Shown in pieces: positions 32,970 through 41,926 of a stretch of 64,000 bases of DNA. Source of the DNA: an uncultured Clostridia bacterium. GTDB lineage: Bacteria; Bacillota; Clostridia; Christensenellales; Borkfalkiaceae. Under the pieces are notes generated by a model, which saw only the letters and a program-made list of their open reading frames with translations, did no database searches and had not been told where the DNA came from. How positions within the stretch are numbered: position 1 is the stretch's first letter; each line of letters starts with the position of its first letter. The stretch is taken from positions 62,001-126,000 of the forward strand of contig CANREM010000002.1 of NCBI GenBank assembly GCA_947629675.1, written 5' to 3'. Made by a program: the position numbers and the translations under genes.

Positions 32970-33433
32970 AAACATTGATCATCTTATCGGATTCTCACGG
33001 CAGAAAAGCTGCCATTCAGAAGATCGAGCCGCTCTTTGCGGAAAACGACTTCATCATCCATCTCGGCGACGGTGCCTTCGACATGCGGGACTGCTGCCGC
33101 GCCTTCCCCGAAAAGACTTTCGTCCTCTCGGGAAATTGCGAACCCGTCCTTGAAAAGGCGGAGTTTGTCCTCGAGCAGGAGGGGGTGCGCATCTTCTGCA
33201 GTCACGGACACCGGTACGGTGTGAAGGGGGATCTTACCCGCCTTGCATTGCGGGCAAAGGAGCGCGGCTGCACCGTCGCCCTCTACGGACATACGCACCG
33301 TGCAGACATCCGCGAGGTGGAGGGTGTCCTCTGCATCAACCCGGGTGCGATCGGCTCCTACACCGACCCGAGCTATTGTTATCTCGTCCTGCATGAGGGG
33401 AAGGTCACGCCGACCATCGTCCCGCTCACATAG
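32966..33433 (+). CDS. YfcE/MJ0936-type metallophosphoesterase
   Basis: 155 aa. Calcineurin-like fold motifs are ILSDSHG (8-14), HLGDG, LSGNCE, CSHGH and LYGHTHRAD, then NPGAIGSY near the end, as in the YfcE/YsnB phosphodiesterase family. It is linked to RdgB in many Firmicutes in the same order. ATGA overlap with rdgB indicates coupling. The true substrate is not known from sequence. Confidence 0.92.
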   Translation: MKTLIILSDSHGRKAAIQKIEPLFAENDFIIHLGDGAFDMRDCCRAFPEKTFVLSGNCEPVLEKAEFVLEQEGVRIFCSHGHRYGVKGDLTRLALRAKERGCTVALYGHTHRADIREVEGVLCINPGAIGSYTDPSYCYLVLHEGKVTPTIVPLT

Positions 33434-33449
33434 TACCAAGACGGTATAT

Positions 33450-33489
33450 AAAAACGACCGCCCGCCATTTTCGGAAATGACGGACGGTC
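33450..33489 (-). terminator. Terminator of the flippase-like gene
   Basis: The long stem (33456-33470 with 33475-33489) is stable only on the minus strand, where two positions become G-U pairs, and it is followed there by gttttta. Confidence 0.65.
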
Positions 33490-33512
33490 TTTCATATTGC
33501 ATTTTGCACTTG

Positions 33513-34841
33513 TCACGAATTTTGTTTTTTGGCACGGCGGTTTCTCACCGCACTGCGGATGATGTCAAAGACGTTGATGCCGATCCCCGTGATGATGTAG
33601 ACGTAGAAGGTGAGGAAACGCCACACGATGATGATCCAGATCGCCACCGCACCGTTCTCGCCGCCCGGGACGAAGGAAAGCACCGAGGCGAATACAAGGC
33701 CTGAGGTCGCTTCGATCCCGCCCGAGTTGCCGGGAGTGGGAAGGAGAGAGGCGGAGTAGTAGGCGAGAAGTCCGCCGCAGAACATCTGCGCCCAAAGATG
33801 CCATGTGGGGGCGGTATTGGCGAGTGCGGTCACCGTAAAGAAGGGGATGGAGAAGTTGATGACCGCCGTCAGGAGGGCGATGAGAAGGAGGGTGATGACG
33901 ATCCACCACTTCTTTAAGATCTCCTTGAGGGAACGGCGGTATTCGCTCATCTCGGTGACATACTTCTTCGTCATCGTGTATTTTCGCTTGACGATGTGCA
34001 TCTTCGCCAGGAGGGCGATGATGCGGATCATGAGTTTCTTGCCCGCTTTCGGGAAGAGGGAGCCGAAGATCATGATGATCGGGATGAGCATATTCACGAA
34101 CATCGAGATCCAGGCCAGCACGTAGATCGCCGTAAATCCGGGATTCTTATAGACGTCGGGGGGCAGGATGACGAACACGAGCGCGAAGAAGATGATGGAG
34201 AAAATGCCCTTCGCAAAGGTCGAGAAGGTGTATTTCACGATGGGCACGGCGGTCGCCACGCCCTTCGGGATATCCTTTTTGTGCAGATAGTAGATCTGGA
34301 AGGGTTGTCCGCCCGTGCCGAGCGGGGTCACCGCGTCGTAATATTTCCCGAGAAGGGCGACCTTGACGGAGTTCCTGAAGCGGAATTTGCCCGTCGAAGT
34401 CTTGAGGATAAAGGAGTATTGGAAGCTCTCGGTGAGCATGTAGAGGAGGACGACGCCGAGAAGGACGAAGAAGAAGGGAAGGCTCGCCCCCTTCACCATA
34501 TCGACAAATCCCATCGCATTCTCGCCCGTGATCCCCTTCGTGATGGGGAACAGGGAGTAGATGGAAAGGCCGATGAGCACGAAAAGAAGGGCGGTCTTGA
34601 TCCACCAATTCCGCTTTTTCCGCTTCTCTTCCCGCCGCTTTTTCTCGGCCGACTCTTTTGCGAGGTCGGCAAAATCGTTCCCGTCCGAGCCGGGGGCAGA
34701 AGTGTTTTCCGAGCCTTCTCCCTCGGACATGGTAGCCTCATTTTCCTCCCCAAGGAAGTCTTCCTTGGACATGATATGCGGCTTTTTCTCGTTCACGGGC
34801 GTCTCGCCGATTTGAATTTTGTCCTGATTTTCGTTATCCAT
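33513..34841 (-). CDS. Lysylphosphatidylglycerol synthase TM-region / YbhN-type flippase-like protein
   Basis: 442 aa. A charged, acidic then Lys/Arg-rich cytosolic N-terminus of about 80 residues precedes about eight to nine membrane helices. 'LGKYYDAVTPLGTGGQPFQIYYLHKKDIP' and 'LLPTPGNSGGIEATSGLVF' are the two signature blocks of the MprF-N/UPF0104 (AglD) family, whose members move lipids or act with glycosyltransferases. No catalytic LPG-synthase domain is present. The start ATG 34841 is chosen over an upstream one because the upstream part overlaps the neighbouring terminator region. Solitary gene. Substrate unknown. Confidence 0.85.
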   Translation of the reverse strand: MDNENQDKIQIGETPVNEKKPHIMSKEDFLGEENEATMSEGEGSENTSAPGSDGNDFADLAKESAEKKRREEKRKKRNWWIKTALLFVLIGLSIYSLFPITKGITGENAMGFVDMVKGASLPFFFVLLGVVLLYMLTESFQYSFILKTSTGKFRFRNSVKVALLGKYYDAVTPLGTGGQPFQIYYLHKKDIPKGVATAVPIVKYTFSTFAKGIFSIIFFALVFVILPPDVYKNPGFTAIYVLAWISMFVNMLIPIIMIFGSLFPKAGKKLMIRIIALLAKMHIVKRKYTMTKKYVTEMSEYRRSLKEILKKWWIVITLLLIALLTAVINFSIPFFTVTALANTAPTWHLWAQMFCGGLLAYYSASLLPTPGNSGGIEATSGLVFASVLSFVPGGENGAVAIWIIIVWRFLTFYVYIITGIGINVFDIIRSAVRNRRAKKQNS

Positions 34842-34910
34842 ACAGACCGTTCCAAGACGTATATTAACACATTTTGAAAGAAATAGCAACAAGAAATGGT
34901 GTGTTTGCAC

Positions 34911-34938
34911 AAAAAAAGCCCGCGTGCGCGGCGCGGGC
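34911..34938 (-). terminator. Terminator of XRE repressor 3
   Basis: GCCCGCG (34918-34924) with CGCGGGC (34932-34938); the seven A at 34911-34917 become the U tract on the minus strand. Confidence 0.8.
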
Positions 34939-34946
34939 CGATGGGA

Positions 34947-35159
34947 CTAAAGTTTTCTTCCCGCGAGATAGTCGAGCGAGACCTGGAAATAATCCGCAAG
35001 CGCGATGAGATGGGAGAGTGTCGGCTCCCGCCGCCCGTTCTCCCAAAGACTGACGATCCCATTGCTCACGCCGATCGCGGCCGCAAGCTCCGACTGGCCC
35101 AGCCTGCGCTCCCTCCGAAGCTCCTTCAGGCTCTCTCCGAATTCAATCACACGCTCCAT
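34947..35159 (-). CDS. Small XRE-family repressor 3
   Basis: 70 aa, a bare Cro/CI helix-turn-helix: LGQSELAAAIGVSNGIVSLW as helices 2-3, then TLSHLIALADYFQVSLDYLAG. It closely resembles XRE repressor 1 in size and layout. Upstream lie two dyads about 30 bp apart and a plus-strand promoter, but the divergent gene they would control has been reduced to six codons and repeat DNA. It may now only regulate itself. Confidence 0.88.
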   Translation of the reverse strand: MERVIEFGESLKELRRERRLGQSELAAAIGVSNGIVSLWENGRREPTLSHLIALADYFQVSLDYLAGRKL

Positions 35160-35169
35160 GCCGTTATTT

Positions 35170-35185
35170 TCTCACAAAAGTAAGA
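35170..35185. promoter_or_regulatory. XRE 3 operator, proximal
   Basis: TCTCACAAAAGTAAGA, one mismatch from the perfect dyad 30 bp away. Confidence 0.6.
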
Positions 35186-35193
35186 AAATATGA

Positions 35194-35222
35194 TTGAATT
35201 CTTACAATAGTAAGATTATAAT
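35194..35222 (+). promoter_or_regulatory. Orphan promoter divergent from XRE 3
   Basis: TTGAAT (35194-35199), 17-bp spacer, TATAAT (35217-35222), reading to the right where no intact gene exists. Confidence 0.65.
35200..35215. promoter_or_regulatory. XRE 3 operator, distal
   Basis: Perfect dyad TCTTAC-AATA-GTAAGA occupying the spacer of the orphan promoter. Confidence 0.65.
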
Positions 35223-35241
35223 GGGGAAAGAGGAGGGCGCA

Positions 35242-35259
35242 ATGGAGCACTGCGAGTGA
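35242..35259 (+). pseudogene. Vestigial gene start downstream of the orphan promoter
   Basis: A good ribosome binding site (aaagaggagggcgca) precedes ATG, but the frame reads only MEHCE-stop. From about 35248 the DNA looks like a repeat unit (actgcgagtgacggaaagggtgtc), similar to the tails of the hairpin elements elsewhere. I infer that the gene once controlled by XRE repressor 3 was deleted or replaced by repeat DNA, leaving promoter, operators, ribosome binding site and start codon. Confidence 0.5.
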
Positions 35260-35350
35260 CGGAAAGGGTGTCGCTTATATTCGGTGATCTTTCGACTTCT
35301 CGGCTTCGCCTCGACAGCTCCCCCTCAAGGGGCAGCCAAGGGACCGCGTG
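35250..35350. repeat. REP-like remnant
   Basis: 'gtgacggaaagggtgtcg', a ttcgacttctcggcttcgcctcgac segment and agctccccctcaaggggcagc resemble parts of the hairpin mosaics at 10, 15, 21 and 59.8 kb. No coding frame is convincing. Confidence 0.5.
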
Positions 35351-35361
35351 GTTTTCGTTTA

Positions 35362-35393
35362 CAAAAAATGCCCGTCCCACAATGGGACGGGCA
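35362..35393 (-). terminator. Terminator of the MacB-like ABC transporter gene
   Basis: Stem TGCCCGTCCCA/TGGGACGGGCA with a 3-nt loop; the A run at 35362-35368 gives the U tract on the minus strand. Confidence 0.85.
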
Positions 35394-35401
35394 AAAAGTT
35401 T

Positions 35402-38158
35402 TTATAGGGCGCGTATGCTCTCGGCGGGCTTCTTCTTTGCCGCGAGATATACGGGCAGGAAGGTCGCGAGCGTTCCGACGCCGAGTGCGAGCGCGACCAT
35501 GGTAAAGAAGGATGGCGCACGGAACAGGAGCAGAGCGGCACGCGACCAGAGAATGCCGCTGACCACATGTGCGAGCACTGCGGTCGCCGCAATGGAGAAG
35601 ATGAGACATATCGCGACGATGAGCAGTGACTCCACGAAGAAGATCCCGAACACGTCTGCCCTGCGTGCCCCGATCGCGCGCAAGATCCCGATTTCTTTTC
35701 GTTTGGATTGCGTACTGATCGTGATGAAGTGGAAGAGCATCAGTGCGGCAAAGACGGTAAACGCGATTCCCACATACATCAAGATATCATCCAGCAGGAA
35801 GAAGACCGTATCGCAGATGTATTCGATTCGACTTTTGAGATGACAGTTCAGATGATATACGACGTCTGTCTTCTCATCGACGCGATCGATCATCGAGAGG
35901 ACCTTATCGACCTGTTTGGAGTTGCTTGCAAAAGGTACGATCGCGACGGAATAAATCGCATCTTCCTCACGGAAATACTTTGTGGAGCCGTTATAGTCCA
36001 TACCGCTTCCGTGAATGGGGATCCTTCTCGCGTTTGCGAAGTTGTTTTCGGAGAGGTATAGGCCGGCCAATCGCCTGTCTGAAAGAAGCACGCCGACGAC
36101 GTTAAATTCGCCCAACGGCGCGCCGTCGTCATAGAGGGTGATGGGGAACACAAGAGGCTTCAATTTTTCGCAGAGTTCCTCTTTGCGCGCCTCGATCTCG
36201 AGATAAGTGAGCGTCACCGGTTTCCCGTCTATGATGCAGTACCCTCTCAAGATCTCCGTGAGCAGATCGGATAGCTCTGAAATCGTCACATTCATCTCAC
36301 AAAACTCGTGGTATAGTTGCATATGCCTTTCCCATTCGGCATGCGCCTCTTCGAAGAGTTCATCCGAATCATATTTTTCCCGAAGGGGCTCCGCATAGTA
36401 GCCGGAGGGGTTTTTGAGCCGATTTCTTTCGGAGAGCATCAAGATGAACATATCTGCGGGAATAATTGTTTCGTTGTCGGCGAGTTTTTTCACGGGGTGG
36501 AAAAGGAGAACGGGGTTCATATTTTCGCTTTCGCCGTCATAGATGCCCGCATTGAAAAGCTCATACGAGTCCGCATTGTCCTCCTGGCCGTCGAGGAAGG
36601 TCTTGGCTGTGTAAATGTTTTCCGTCAGTGCCAAGGGCAAACTTCCGTATCCCATTTGGCTTGTCATGGCGGGGGAGACGAGCGCGAGGTGCAGGATGCT
36701 CTCGTTGCGATAACTGTTCCATTCGTCCTGGAGATTGTATTTTTCGTCATCGTTTTTGAAGACATTGGTCCGCACGGGATCGTAATAAGCTGGAAGCGGC
36801 CCGCAGTCGAAGATCCCCGTGATCTTGAACAACTTCTGATCCCATGTGAGGAAATATTCCCCGATCAGGTCTTCTTCCCTTTCGATCTTCTTGGGCGCGC
36901 CCAATTCCCCCCTTTCATCGACGGTGTTCCATATGCAGTTTTTCGCGCTTTCAAAGAAGAAAGAACTTACGGCGATCTCGTTTTGGGCGACGGGATAGGT
37001 CCCCTTTATGGAATCGTGCAGGGCATCTCCCTCCTTGAGGACGGCGATGGTGGAAATAACTGCGTCGTAATAATCCTGTCCATTGCAGTCGAGGTTGGTG
37101 CATTCCAGATAGGCATGGTATGCCCCGAAGGCCCCTTCCCCGAAGGAGGCGATCTCGTTCGGCGTGAAGTTGGCATCACGATCGAATTCGTTTTCGTGCT
37201 CCAGCGACTTGAACGCTTTGCTCAGATGTGCGTATTCAAACTCCGTATTTGTCAGCGAGTGCCTAAGAACGACATCCCGATCGAAGAAGAGGAGGGTGGA
37301 AAACAGCCCGAAGACCGTAAAAGAGAAGATACACAGAAGGAGCGTAAGTGCCAGACGGAAAGGTTTCGTCTTCAACGGCGAGACGCCCATTTTGATCATA
37401 TGGGCAAGGGGAAGACGGGAGCGGATGAGCTTCGCCTCTTCGCCTTGGTAGGGCTTTGGCGGGGTCGTCTCGGCGAAGCCTTCGCCGTTGCGCGTGAGGT
37501 CGGAGACGACGCGGCCGTCCCTGAGTTCGACGATGCGGTCGCCGTACATCTCGGCTGACTCCCTGTCGTGGGAGACGACGATGACGAGACGGTCCTCGGA
37601 AAAATGCTTAAGAAGAGAAAAGATCTGCGCACCCGTCTCCGAATCGAGGGCACCCGTGGGTTCGTCGGCGAGGATGATCTTGGGGTCTTTGACGAGGGCG
37701 CGGGCGATGGCGACGCGCTGTCTCTGTCCGCCCGAGAGATTGCCCGGCCTGCGCTTTGCGAAGTCTGCAAGATCCACTTCGCGCAAGATCTCGGCGACCT
37801 TCTCCCTTCCGCCCTTTTGGCGTTTCAGCTCGAGCGCGAGAGCGACATTTTCTTCCACGGAAAATTCATTGAGGAGGTTGTATTCCTGAAAGACGAAGCC
37901 GATGAACGTGTTGCGGTAGGAATCGAAGTCCCCGTTTGAGAATGTCTTCGAGCTCTTCCCCATGACGATCACTTCGCCCTCGGTGGGGGCGTCAAGCCCG
38001 CCGATGATATTCAGAAGCGTGCTCTTGCCCGAGCCAGACTTTCCGAGCAAAAAGACGAGGCCCTTCTCGGGGAACATGATGTTCACATCGCAAAGTGCCG
38101 CCGTTTCCGAACCGCCCTTTTCCCGATAGATCTTTGTGACGTTGCGAACTTCCAGCAT
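35402..38158 (-). CDS. MacB-like ABC transporter, fused ATPase and FtsX-type permease
   Basis: 918 aa. The N-terminal ATPase (about 1-230) has Walker A GKSGSGKST, signature LSGGQRQR, Walker B ILADEPTG and the H-loop VSHD. One transmembrane helix follows (FRLALTLLLCIFSFTVFGLF, about residues 265-290). Then comes a large extracytoplasmic domain of about 450 residues, and three final helices with the FtsX pattern KRKEIGILRAIGA. This is the type VII/MacB mechanotransmission architecture, coupling cytosolic ATP hydrolysis to movement of a periplasmic or surface domain. ATG 38158 has aaaggagatccac and opens MLEVRNVTK; the ATG 21 nt upstream lacks a site. No partner gene is adjacent, so the substrate (peptide, lipid or lipoprotein) is open. 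Confidence 0.9.
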   Translation of the reverse strand: MLEVRNVTKIYREKGGSETAALCDVNIMFPEKGLVFLLGKSGSGKSTLLNIIGGLDAPTEGEVIVMGKSSKTFSNGDFDSYRNTFIGFVFQEYNLLNEFSVEENVALALELKRQKGGREKVAEILREVDLADFAKRRPGNLSGGQRQRVAIARALVKDPKIILADEPTGALDSETGAQIFSLLKHFSEDRLVIVVSHDRESAEMYGDRIVELRDGRVVSDLTRNGEGFAETTPPKPYQGEEAKLIRSRLPLAHMIKMGVSPLKTKPFRLALTLLLCIFSFTVFGLFSTLLFFDRDVVLRHSLTNTEFEYAHLSKAFKSLEHENEFDRDANFTPNEIASFGEGAFGAYHAYLECTNLDCNGQDYYDAVISTIAVLKEGDALHDSIKGTYPVAQNEIAVSSFFFESAKNCIWNTVDERGELGAPKKIEREEDLIGEYFLTWDQKLFKITGIFDCGPLPAYYDPVRTNVFKNDDEKYNLQDEWNSYRNESILHLALVSPAMTSQMGYGSLPLALTENIYTAKTFLDGQEDNADSYELFNAGIYDGESENMNPVLLFHPVKKLADNETIIPADMFILMLSERNRLKNPSGYYAEPLREKYDSDELFEEAHAEWERHMQLYHEFCEMNVTISELSDLLTEILRGYCIIDGKPVTLTYLEIEARKEELCEKLKPLVFPITLYDDGAPLGEFNVVGVLLSDRRLAGLYLSENNFANARRIPIHGSGMDYNGSTKYFREEDAIYSVAIVPFASNSKQVDKVLSMIDRVDEKTDVVYHLNCHLKSRIEYICDTVFFLLDDILMYVGIAFTVFAALMLFHFITISTQSKRKEIGILRAIGARRADVFGIFFVESLLIVAICLIFSIAATAVLAHVVSGILWSRAALLLFRAPSFFTMVALALGVGTLATFLPVYLAAKKKPAESIRAL

Positions 38159-38177
38159 GTGGATCTCCTTTAGAAGC

Positions 38178-38206
38178 ATTTTAGGCTTTTCGCAATTTTA
38201 TGTCAA
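38178..38206 (-). promoter_or_regulatory. Promoter of the MacB-like ABC transporter
   Basis: On the minus strand TTGACA (38201-38206), 17-bp spacer, TAAAAT (38178-38183). Confidence 0.75.
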
Positions 38207-38238
38207 GAAAAATTTCATACAAGAAAGCCGCTTTCCGC

Positions 38239-38269
38239 AAAAAAGACGCCGCCCCGAACGGGACGGCGT
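38239..38269 (-). terminator. Terminator of the hydCBA operon
   Basis: 10-bp stem (38246-38255 with 38260-38269); the A run before it on the plus strand becomes the U tract. Confidence 0.85.
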
Positions 38270-38286
38270 TTTGCAGCGATGTTGCT

Positions 38287-40002
38287 TCAGACGCGGGGAT
38301 TGGGCTTGTAGGAAGTGTGCAGGACTTCGTGCGCCTTGTGGCTGTTGGGGGAGCCGAAGTAGTCGCGGTAGAGAACTTCCATGACGGGGCTTTCGTCCGA
38401 GCGGCGCAGGGTGTTCTTCTTGTCGCTCGTATAGAGTGCCTTGGCACGCTCGTCGCGAAGTTCGACGCTGTTGCGGATGCTGTCGGGAAGGGAGGGCTGG
38501 CCGCCGCCGTTGACGCACCCGCCGGGGCATGCCATGATCTCGACGAAGTCATACTGCTTCTCGCCCGACTTGATGGCCTGAATGACGGTCTCCGCGTTCT
38601 CGAGGCCGCTCGCAACGGCAACGCGCACCCTCTTTCCGCCGACGCTGTAGGTCGCCTCCTTGATGGGGGAGGTGCCGCGCACTTCGGGGAAGTCGACGAC
38701 TTCGAACTTGCCGTCGAGTTTCTTTGCCGCAACGCGGAGGGCCGCCTCCATGACGCCGCCCGTCGCACCGAAGATGGTGCCGCCGCCCGAACAGGTCGCG
38801 AACGGATCGTCGAACGCCTCGTCGGGAAGATCGCAGAACTTGATGGCCGCCGTCTTGATCATGTGGGCAAGCTCGCGGGTGGTGAGCGCGGCGTTCACTT
38901 CGCCGCCCATCTCGGGGCGGGCGCACTCATACTTCTTCGCGGTGCAGGGGATGACGGAGACGACAAAGAGATCTTTGGGGTCGATGCCGTGCGTCTCGCA
39001 ATAGTAGCTCTTGAGTAGGCCGCCGAACATCTCCTGCGGGGATTTGCAGGTGGAAAGATGAGGGATCATGTCGGGGTGGTGCTGTTCGATGAAGCGCACC
39101 CAGCCGGGGCAGCAGGAGGTGAACATGGGAAGAGTGCCGCCGTTTTGGATGCGGTCCAGAAGTTCATGTGCCTCCTCCATGATGGTGAGGTCGGCGGTGA
39201 CGTCCATGTTGAACACTTCGCAGTCGCCGAGACGGCGGATGGCCGCGACCATCTTGCCCTCGACATTGGTGCCGACGGGAAGGCCGAACGCCTCGCCGAG
39301 CGTCGCACGCACGGAGGGCGCGGTGAAGAACACGACCTTCTTCGCGGGATCTTCGAGCGCGGCCTGCACCTTTGCCTCATCCGATTTGATGGTGAGCGCG
39401 CCCACGGGGCAGGCCACGATGCACTGTCCGCAGCCCACGCAGGAGCTTTCCGCAAGCGTCATGCCGCCCGCACTTCCGATGTGTACGTTGAACCCTCTCC
39501 CGATCGGCCCGATCGCGCCGACATGCTGTTTCTTGCAGGCGGCCACGCAGCGCATGCAGTTGATGCACTTCTCGTTGTCGCGCACGACGGAGGGATTGCA
39601 GTCGTCGATGGGGAAGGAGGGATTTGCGCCCTCGAAACGGTCCTCATCCGCATTGTATTCGACGGAGAGCCGCTGAAGCTCGCAGTTGCCCGCACGCTCG
39701 CAGGAGAGGCACTTCTTCTTATGCTTGGAGAGGAGCAGTTCCAAAGTCACCTTTCTGCTCTTTCTGCACTTCGGGGTATTGGTATGCACTTCCATGCCTT
39801 CGGAGACGGGATAGACGCACGCCGCCACGAGGCCGCGCGCACCCGTCGCCTCGACGAGGCACATACGGCAGGAGCCGACGCACGCCACGTTCTTCAAAAA
39901 GCAGAGGGTGGGGATCTCGATGTGCGCAAGACGCGCGGCTTCCAAAATGGTGGAGCCTTCGGGACAGGTTACGGGAATATTATTGATCTTGAGATTTACC
40001 AT
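38287..40002 (-). CDS. hydA: [FeFe]-hydrogenase catalytic subunit HydA (trimeric, bifurcating type)
   Basis: 571 aa. An N-terminal [2Fe-2S] domain (CVGSCRMC) is followed by a His-Cys3 [4Fe-4S] site (HKKKCLSCERAGNC) and two [4Fe-4S] motifs (CINCMRCVAACKK; CVGCGQCIVACPVGA). The H-cluster domain has L1 TSCCPGW, L2 and L3 EIMACPGGCVNGGGQP. In L2 the usual MPCTAKK reads IPCTAKK (Ile351). It makes or consumes hydrogen; with HydB and HydC it is expected to use ferredoxin and NAD(P)H together. Start ATG 40002 has aagtgaggtgaaaaca; the upstream in-frame part overlaps hydB. Last gene of the operon. Confidence 0.94.
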   Translation of the reverse strand: MVNLKINNIPVTCPEGSTILEAARLAHIEIPTLCFLKNVACVGSCRMCLVEATGARGLVAACVYPVSEGMEVHTNTPKCRKSRKVTLELLLSKHKKKCLSCERAGNCELQRLSVEYNADEDRFEGANPSFPIDDCNPSVVRDNEKCINCMRCVAACKKQHVGAIGPIGRGFNVHIGSAGGMTLAESSCVGCGQCIVACPVGALTIKSDEAKVQAALEDPAKKVVFFTAPSVRATLGEAFGLPVGTNVEGKMVAAIRRLGDCEVFNMDVTADLTIMEEAHELLDRIQNGGTLPMFTSCCPGWVRFIEQHHPDMIPHLSTCKSPQEMFGGLLKSYYCETHGIDPKDLFVVSVIPCTAKKYECARPEMGGEVNAALTTRELAHMIKTAAIKFCDLPDEAFDDPFATCSGGGTIFGATGGVMEAALRVAAKKLDGKFEVVDFPEVRGTSPIKEATYSVGGKRVRVAVASGLENAETVIQAIKSGEKQYDFVEIMACPGGCVNGGGQPSLPDSIRNSVELRDERAKALYTSDKKNTLRRSDESPVMEVLYRDYFGSPNSHKAHEVLHTSYKPNPRV

Positions 40003-40012
40003 TGTTTTCACC

Positions 40013-41926
40013 TCACTTTCTCTCGACTGCCTTGAACTTGCAGTTCTGGAGGCAGACGCCGCACTTGATGCACCTTGCGGGGTCGATCGCAAAGGATGCG
40101 AGCTTGTGTCCGGGGGCAGTGTAGTCCGTCCGCGTGATGGCGGAAGCGGGGCAGTTGCGTGCGCACATGCCGCATCCGATGCACTTCTCTTTGTCGATCT
40201 GATAGGTGAGAAGGGCCTTGCAGACGCCCGCCGTGCAGTGGTGGTTGTAGATGTGATCCTCGTATTCCTTCCTGAACTTGGAGAGGGTGGAGAGGATGGG
40301 GTTGGGCGCGGACTGGCCGAGTGCGCAGAGGGAAGAGGACTTCATGTGTTCGGCGATCTCTTCGATCTTGACGAGGTCCTCCTCGCTCCCCTTGCCCTCG
40401 GTGATCTTGGTGAGAAGTTCCAAAAGCCGCTTGGTGCCGATGCGGCAGGGGGTGCATTTTCCGCAGCTCTCGTCCGCGGTGAATTCGAGATAGAACTTGG
40501 AGATATCCACCATGCAGGTGTCCTCGTCGAGGACGATGAGGCCGCCCGAACCCATCATGGAGCCGATGGCGACGAGGTTATCGAAGTCGATGGGAGTGTC
40601 GATGAGGTCCGCGGGGATACAGCCGCCCGAGGGGCCGCCCGTCTGCGCGGCCTTGAATTTCTTCCCGTTCGGGATGCCGCCGCCGATCTCCTCGACGATC
40701 TCGCGGAGCGTCGTGCCCATGGGCACCTCCACGAGGCCGACGTTGGTGATCTTGCCGCCGAGCGCGAACACCTTCGTGCCCTTCGACCTCTCCGTCCCGA
40801 TGGAGGAGAACCACTTCGCGCCCTTCACGATGATGGGGTTGATGTTCGCCCACGTCTCGACGTTGTTCAGGATGGTGGGTTTGCCGAAGAGGCCCTTGAC
40901 GGCGGGGAAGGGAGGACGGGGACGCGGTTCGCCGCGGTGCCCTTCGATGGAAGTCATGAGCGCGGTCTCCTCGCCGCAGACAAACGCGCCCGCGCCGAGA
41001 CGGAGATCGATGTCAAAGTCGAACCCAAGCCCCAAGATGTTCTTGCCGAGAAGGCCGTATTTCCGCGCCTGCCCGATGGCGATCTTGAGACGTTCGACGG
41101 CGACGGGGTACTCCGCACGCACATAGATGTAGCCCTGATGCGCACCGATCGCATAGCCCGCGATGGTCATTGCCTCCAGCACGCAGTGGGGGTCGCCCTC
41201 GAGGACGGAGCGGTCCATGAACGCGCCGGGGTCGCCCTCGTCGGCGTTACAGCAGACATACTTGATGTCCCCCTCGGAGGCCTTTGCGAACATCCACTTT
41301 CTGCCTGTGGGGAAGCCCGCGCCGCCCCTTCCGCGGAGGCCGGAGTCAAGCACTTCCTTCACGACGTCGTCGGGCGTCATGGAGGTGAGGACCTTCTCGA
41401 GTGCCATATAGTCGCCCGCGGCGATGGCCTCGTCGATATCCTCCGCAGCGATCACGCCGCAGTTGCGGAGAGCGATACGCATCTGTTTCTTATAGAAGGG
41501 GGTCTCCGCAAAGGGGATGATGGAGCCGTCCTCGTGGACGGTGCCCTTATACAGAAGCTCCTTGACGACGCTGCCGCCCTTTACAAGATGCTTTTCGGCG
41601 ACCGTCTTGGCATGCTCGGGGGTCATCTGCGCATAGAACGCACCCTCGGGATAGACGATCATGATGGGGCCGAGGGCGCAGAGGCCGAAGCAGCCCGTCT
41701 TGACGAGAAGGACGTCGTCGATGCCGAGTTCCCTGAAGGAGGCCTCGAGCTGTTCGATGACTTTGAGGGAGTGCGAAGAGGTGCAGCCCGTGCCGCCGCA
41801 GACGAGTACCTGATGGCGGTATCCCGTATTCGGGGCGAGCTTTTCCGCCTGTTCCTTCACGAGGCGGCGCACGTCGATGAGTTCTTTCTTACTTGCACGG
41901 ATCTTGTCGAGTTCCTGGATGGTCAT
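40013..41926 (-). CDS. hydB: Hydrogenase HydB subunit (NuoF-like flavoprotein)
   Basis: 637 aa. The N-terminal thioredoxin-like [2Fe-2S] domain (about 1-120, VLVCGGTGCTSS and TGCFGLCALGP) is followed by the NuoF-like FMN/NADH domain (GRGGAGFPTGRKW, then AYVCGEETAL-type sequence). The [4Fe-4S] motif SCGKCTPCRIG comes next, and a C-terminal pair of [4Fe-4S] motifs (CIGCGMCARNC, CIKCGVCLQNC). It carries electrons between NAD(P)H, flavin and ferredoxin and is the bifurcation site in known HydABC complexes. It overlaps hydC by 4 nt and lies 10 nt before hydA. RBS caggaggaacaaaacgc. Confidence 0.95.
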   Translation of the reverse strand: MTIQELDKIRASKKELIDVRRLVKEQAEKLAPNTGYRHQVLVCGGTGCTSSHSLKVIEQLEASFRELGIDDVLLVKTGCFGLCALGPIMIVYPEGAFYAQMTPEHAKTVAEKHLVKGGSVVKELLYKGTVHEDGSIIPFAETPFYKKQMRIALRNCGVIAAEDIDEAIAAGDYMALEKVLTSMTPDDVVKEVLDSGLRGRGGAGFPTGRKWMFAKASEGDIKYVCCNADEGDPGAFMDRSVLEGDPHCVLEAMTIAGYAIGAHQGYIYVRAEYPVAVERLKIAIGQARKYGLLGKNILGLGFDFDIDLRLGAGAFVCGEETALMTSIEGHRGEPRPRPPFPAVKGLFGKPTILNNVETWANINPIIVKGAKWFSSIGTERSKGTKVFALGGKITNVGLVEVPMGTTLREIVEEIGGGIPNGKKFKAAQTGGPSGGCIPADLIDTPIDFDNLVAIGSMMGSGGLIVLDEDTCMVDISKFYLEFTADESCGKCTPCRIGTKRLLELLTKITEGKGSEEDLVKIEEIAEHMKSSSLCALGQSAPNPILSTLSKFRKEYEDHIYNHHCTAGVCKALLTYQIDKEKCIGCGMCARNCPASAITRTDYTAPGHKLASFAIDPARCIKCGVCLQNCKFKAVERK

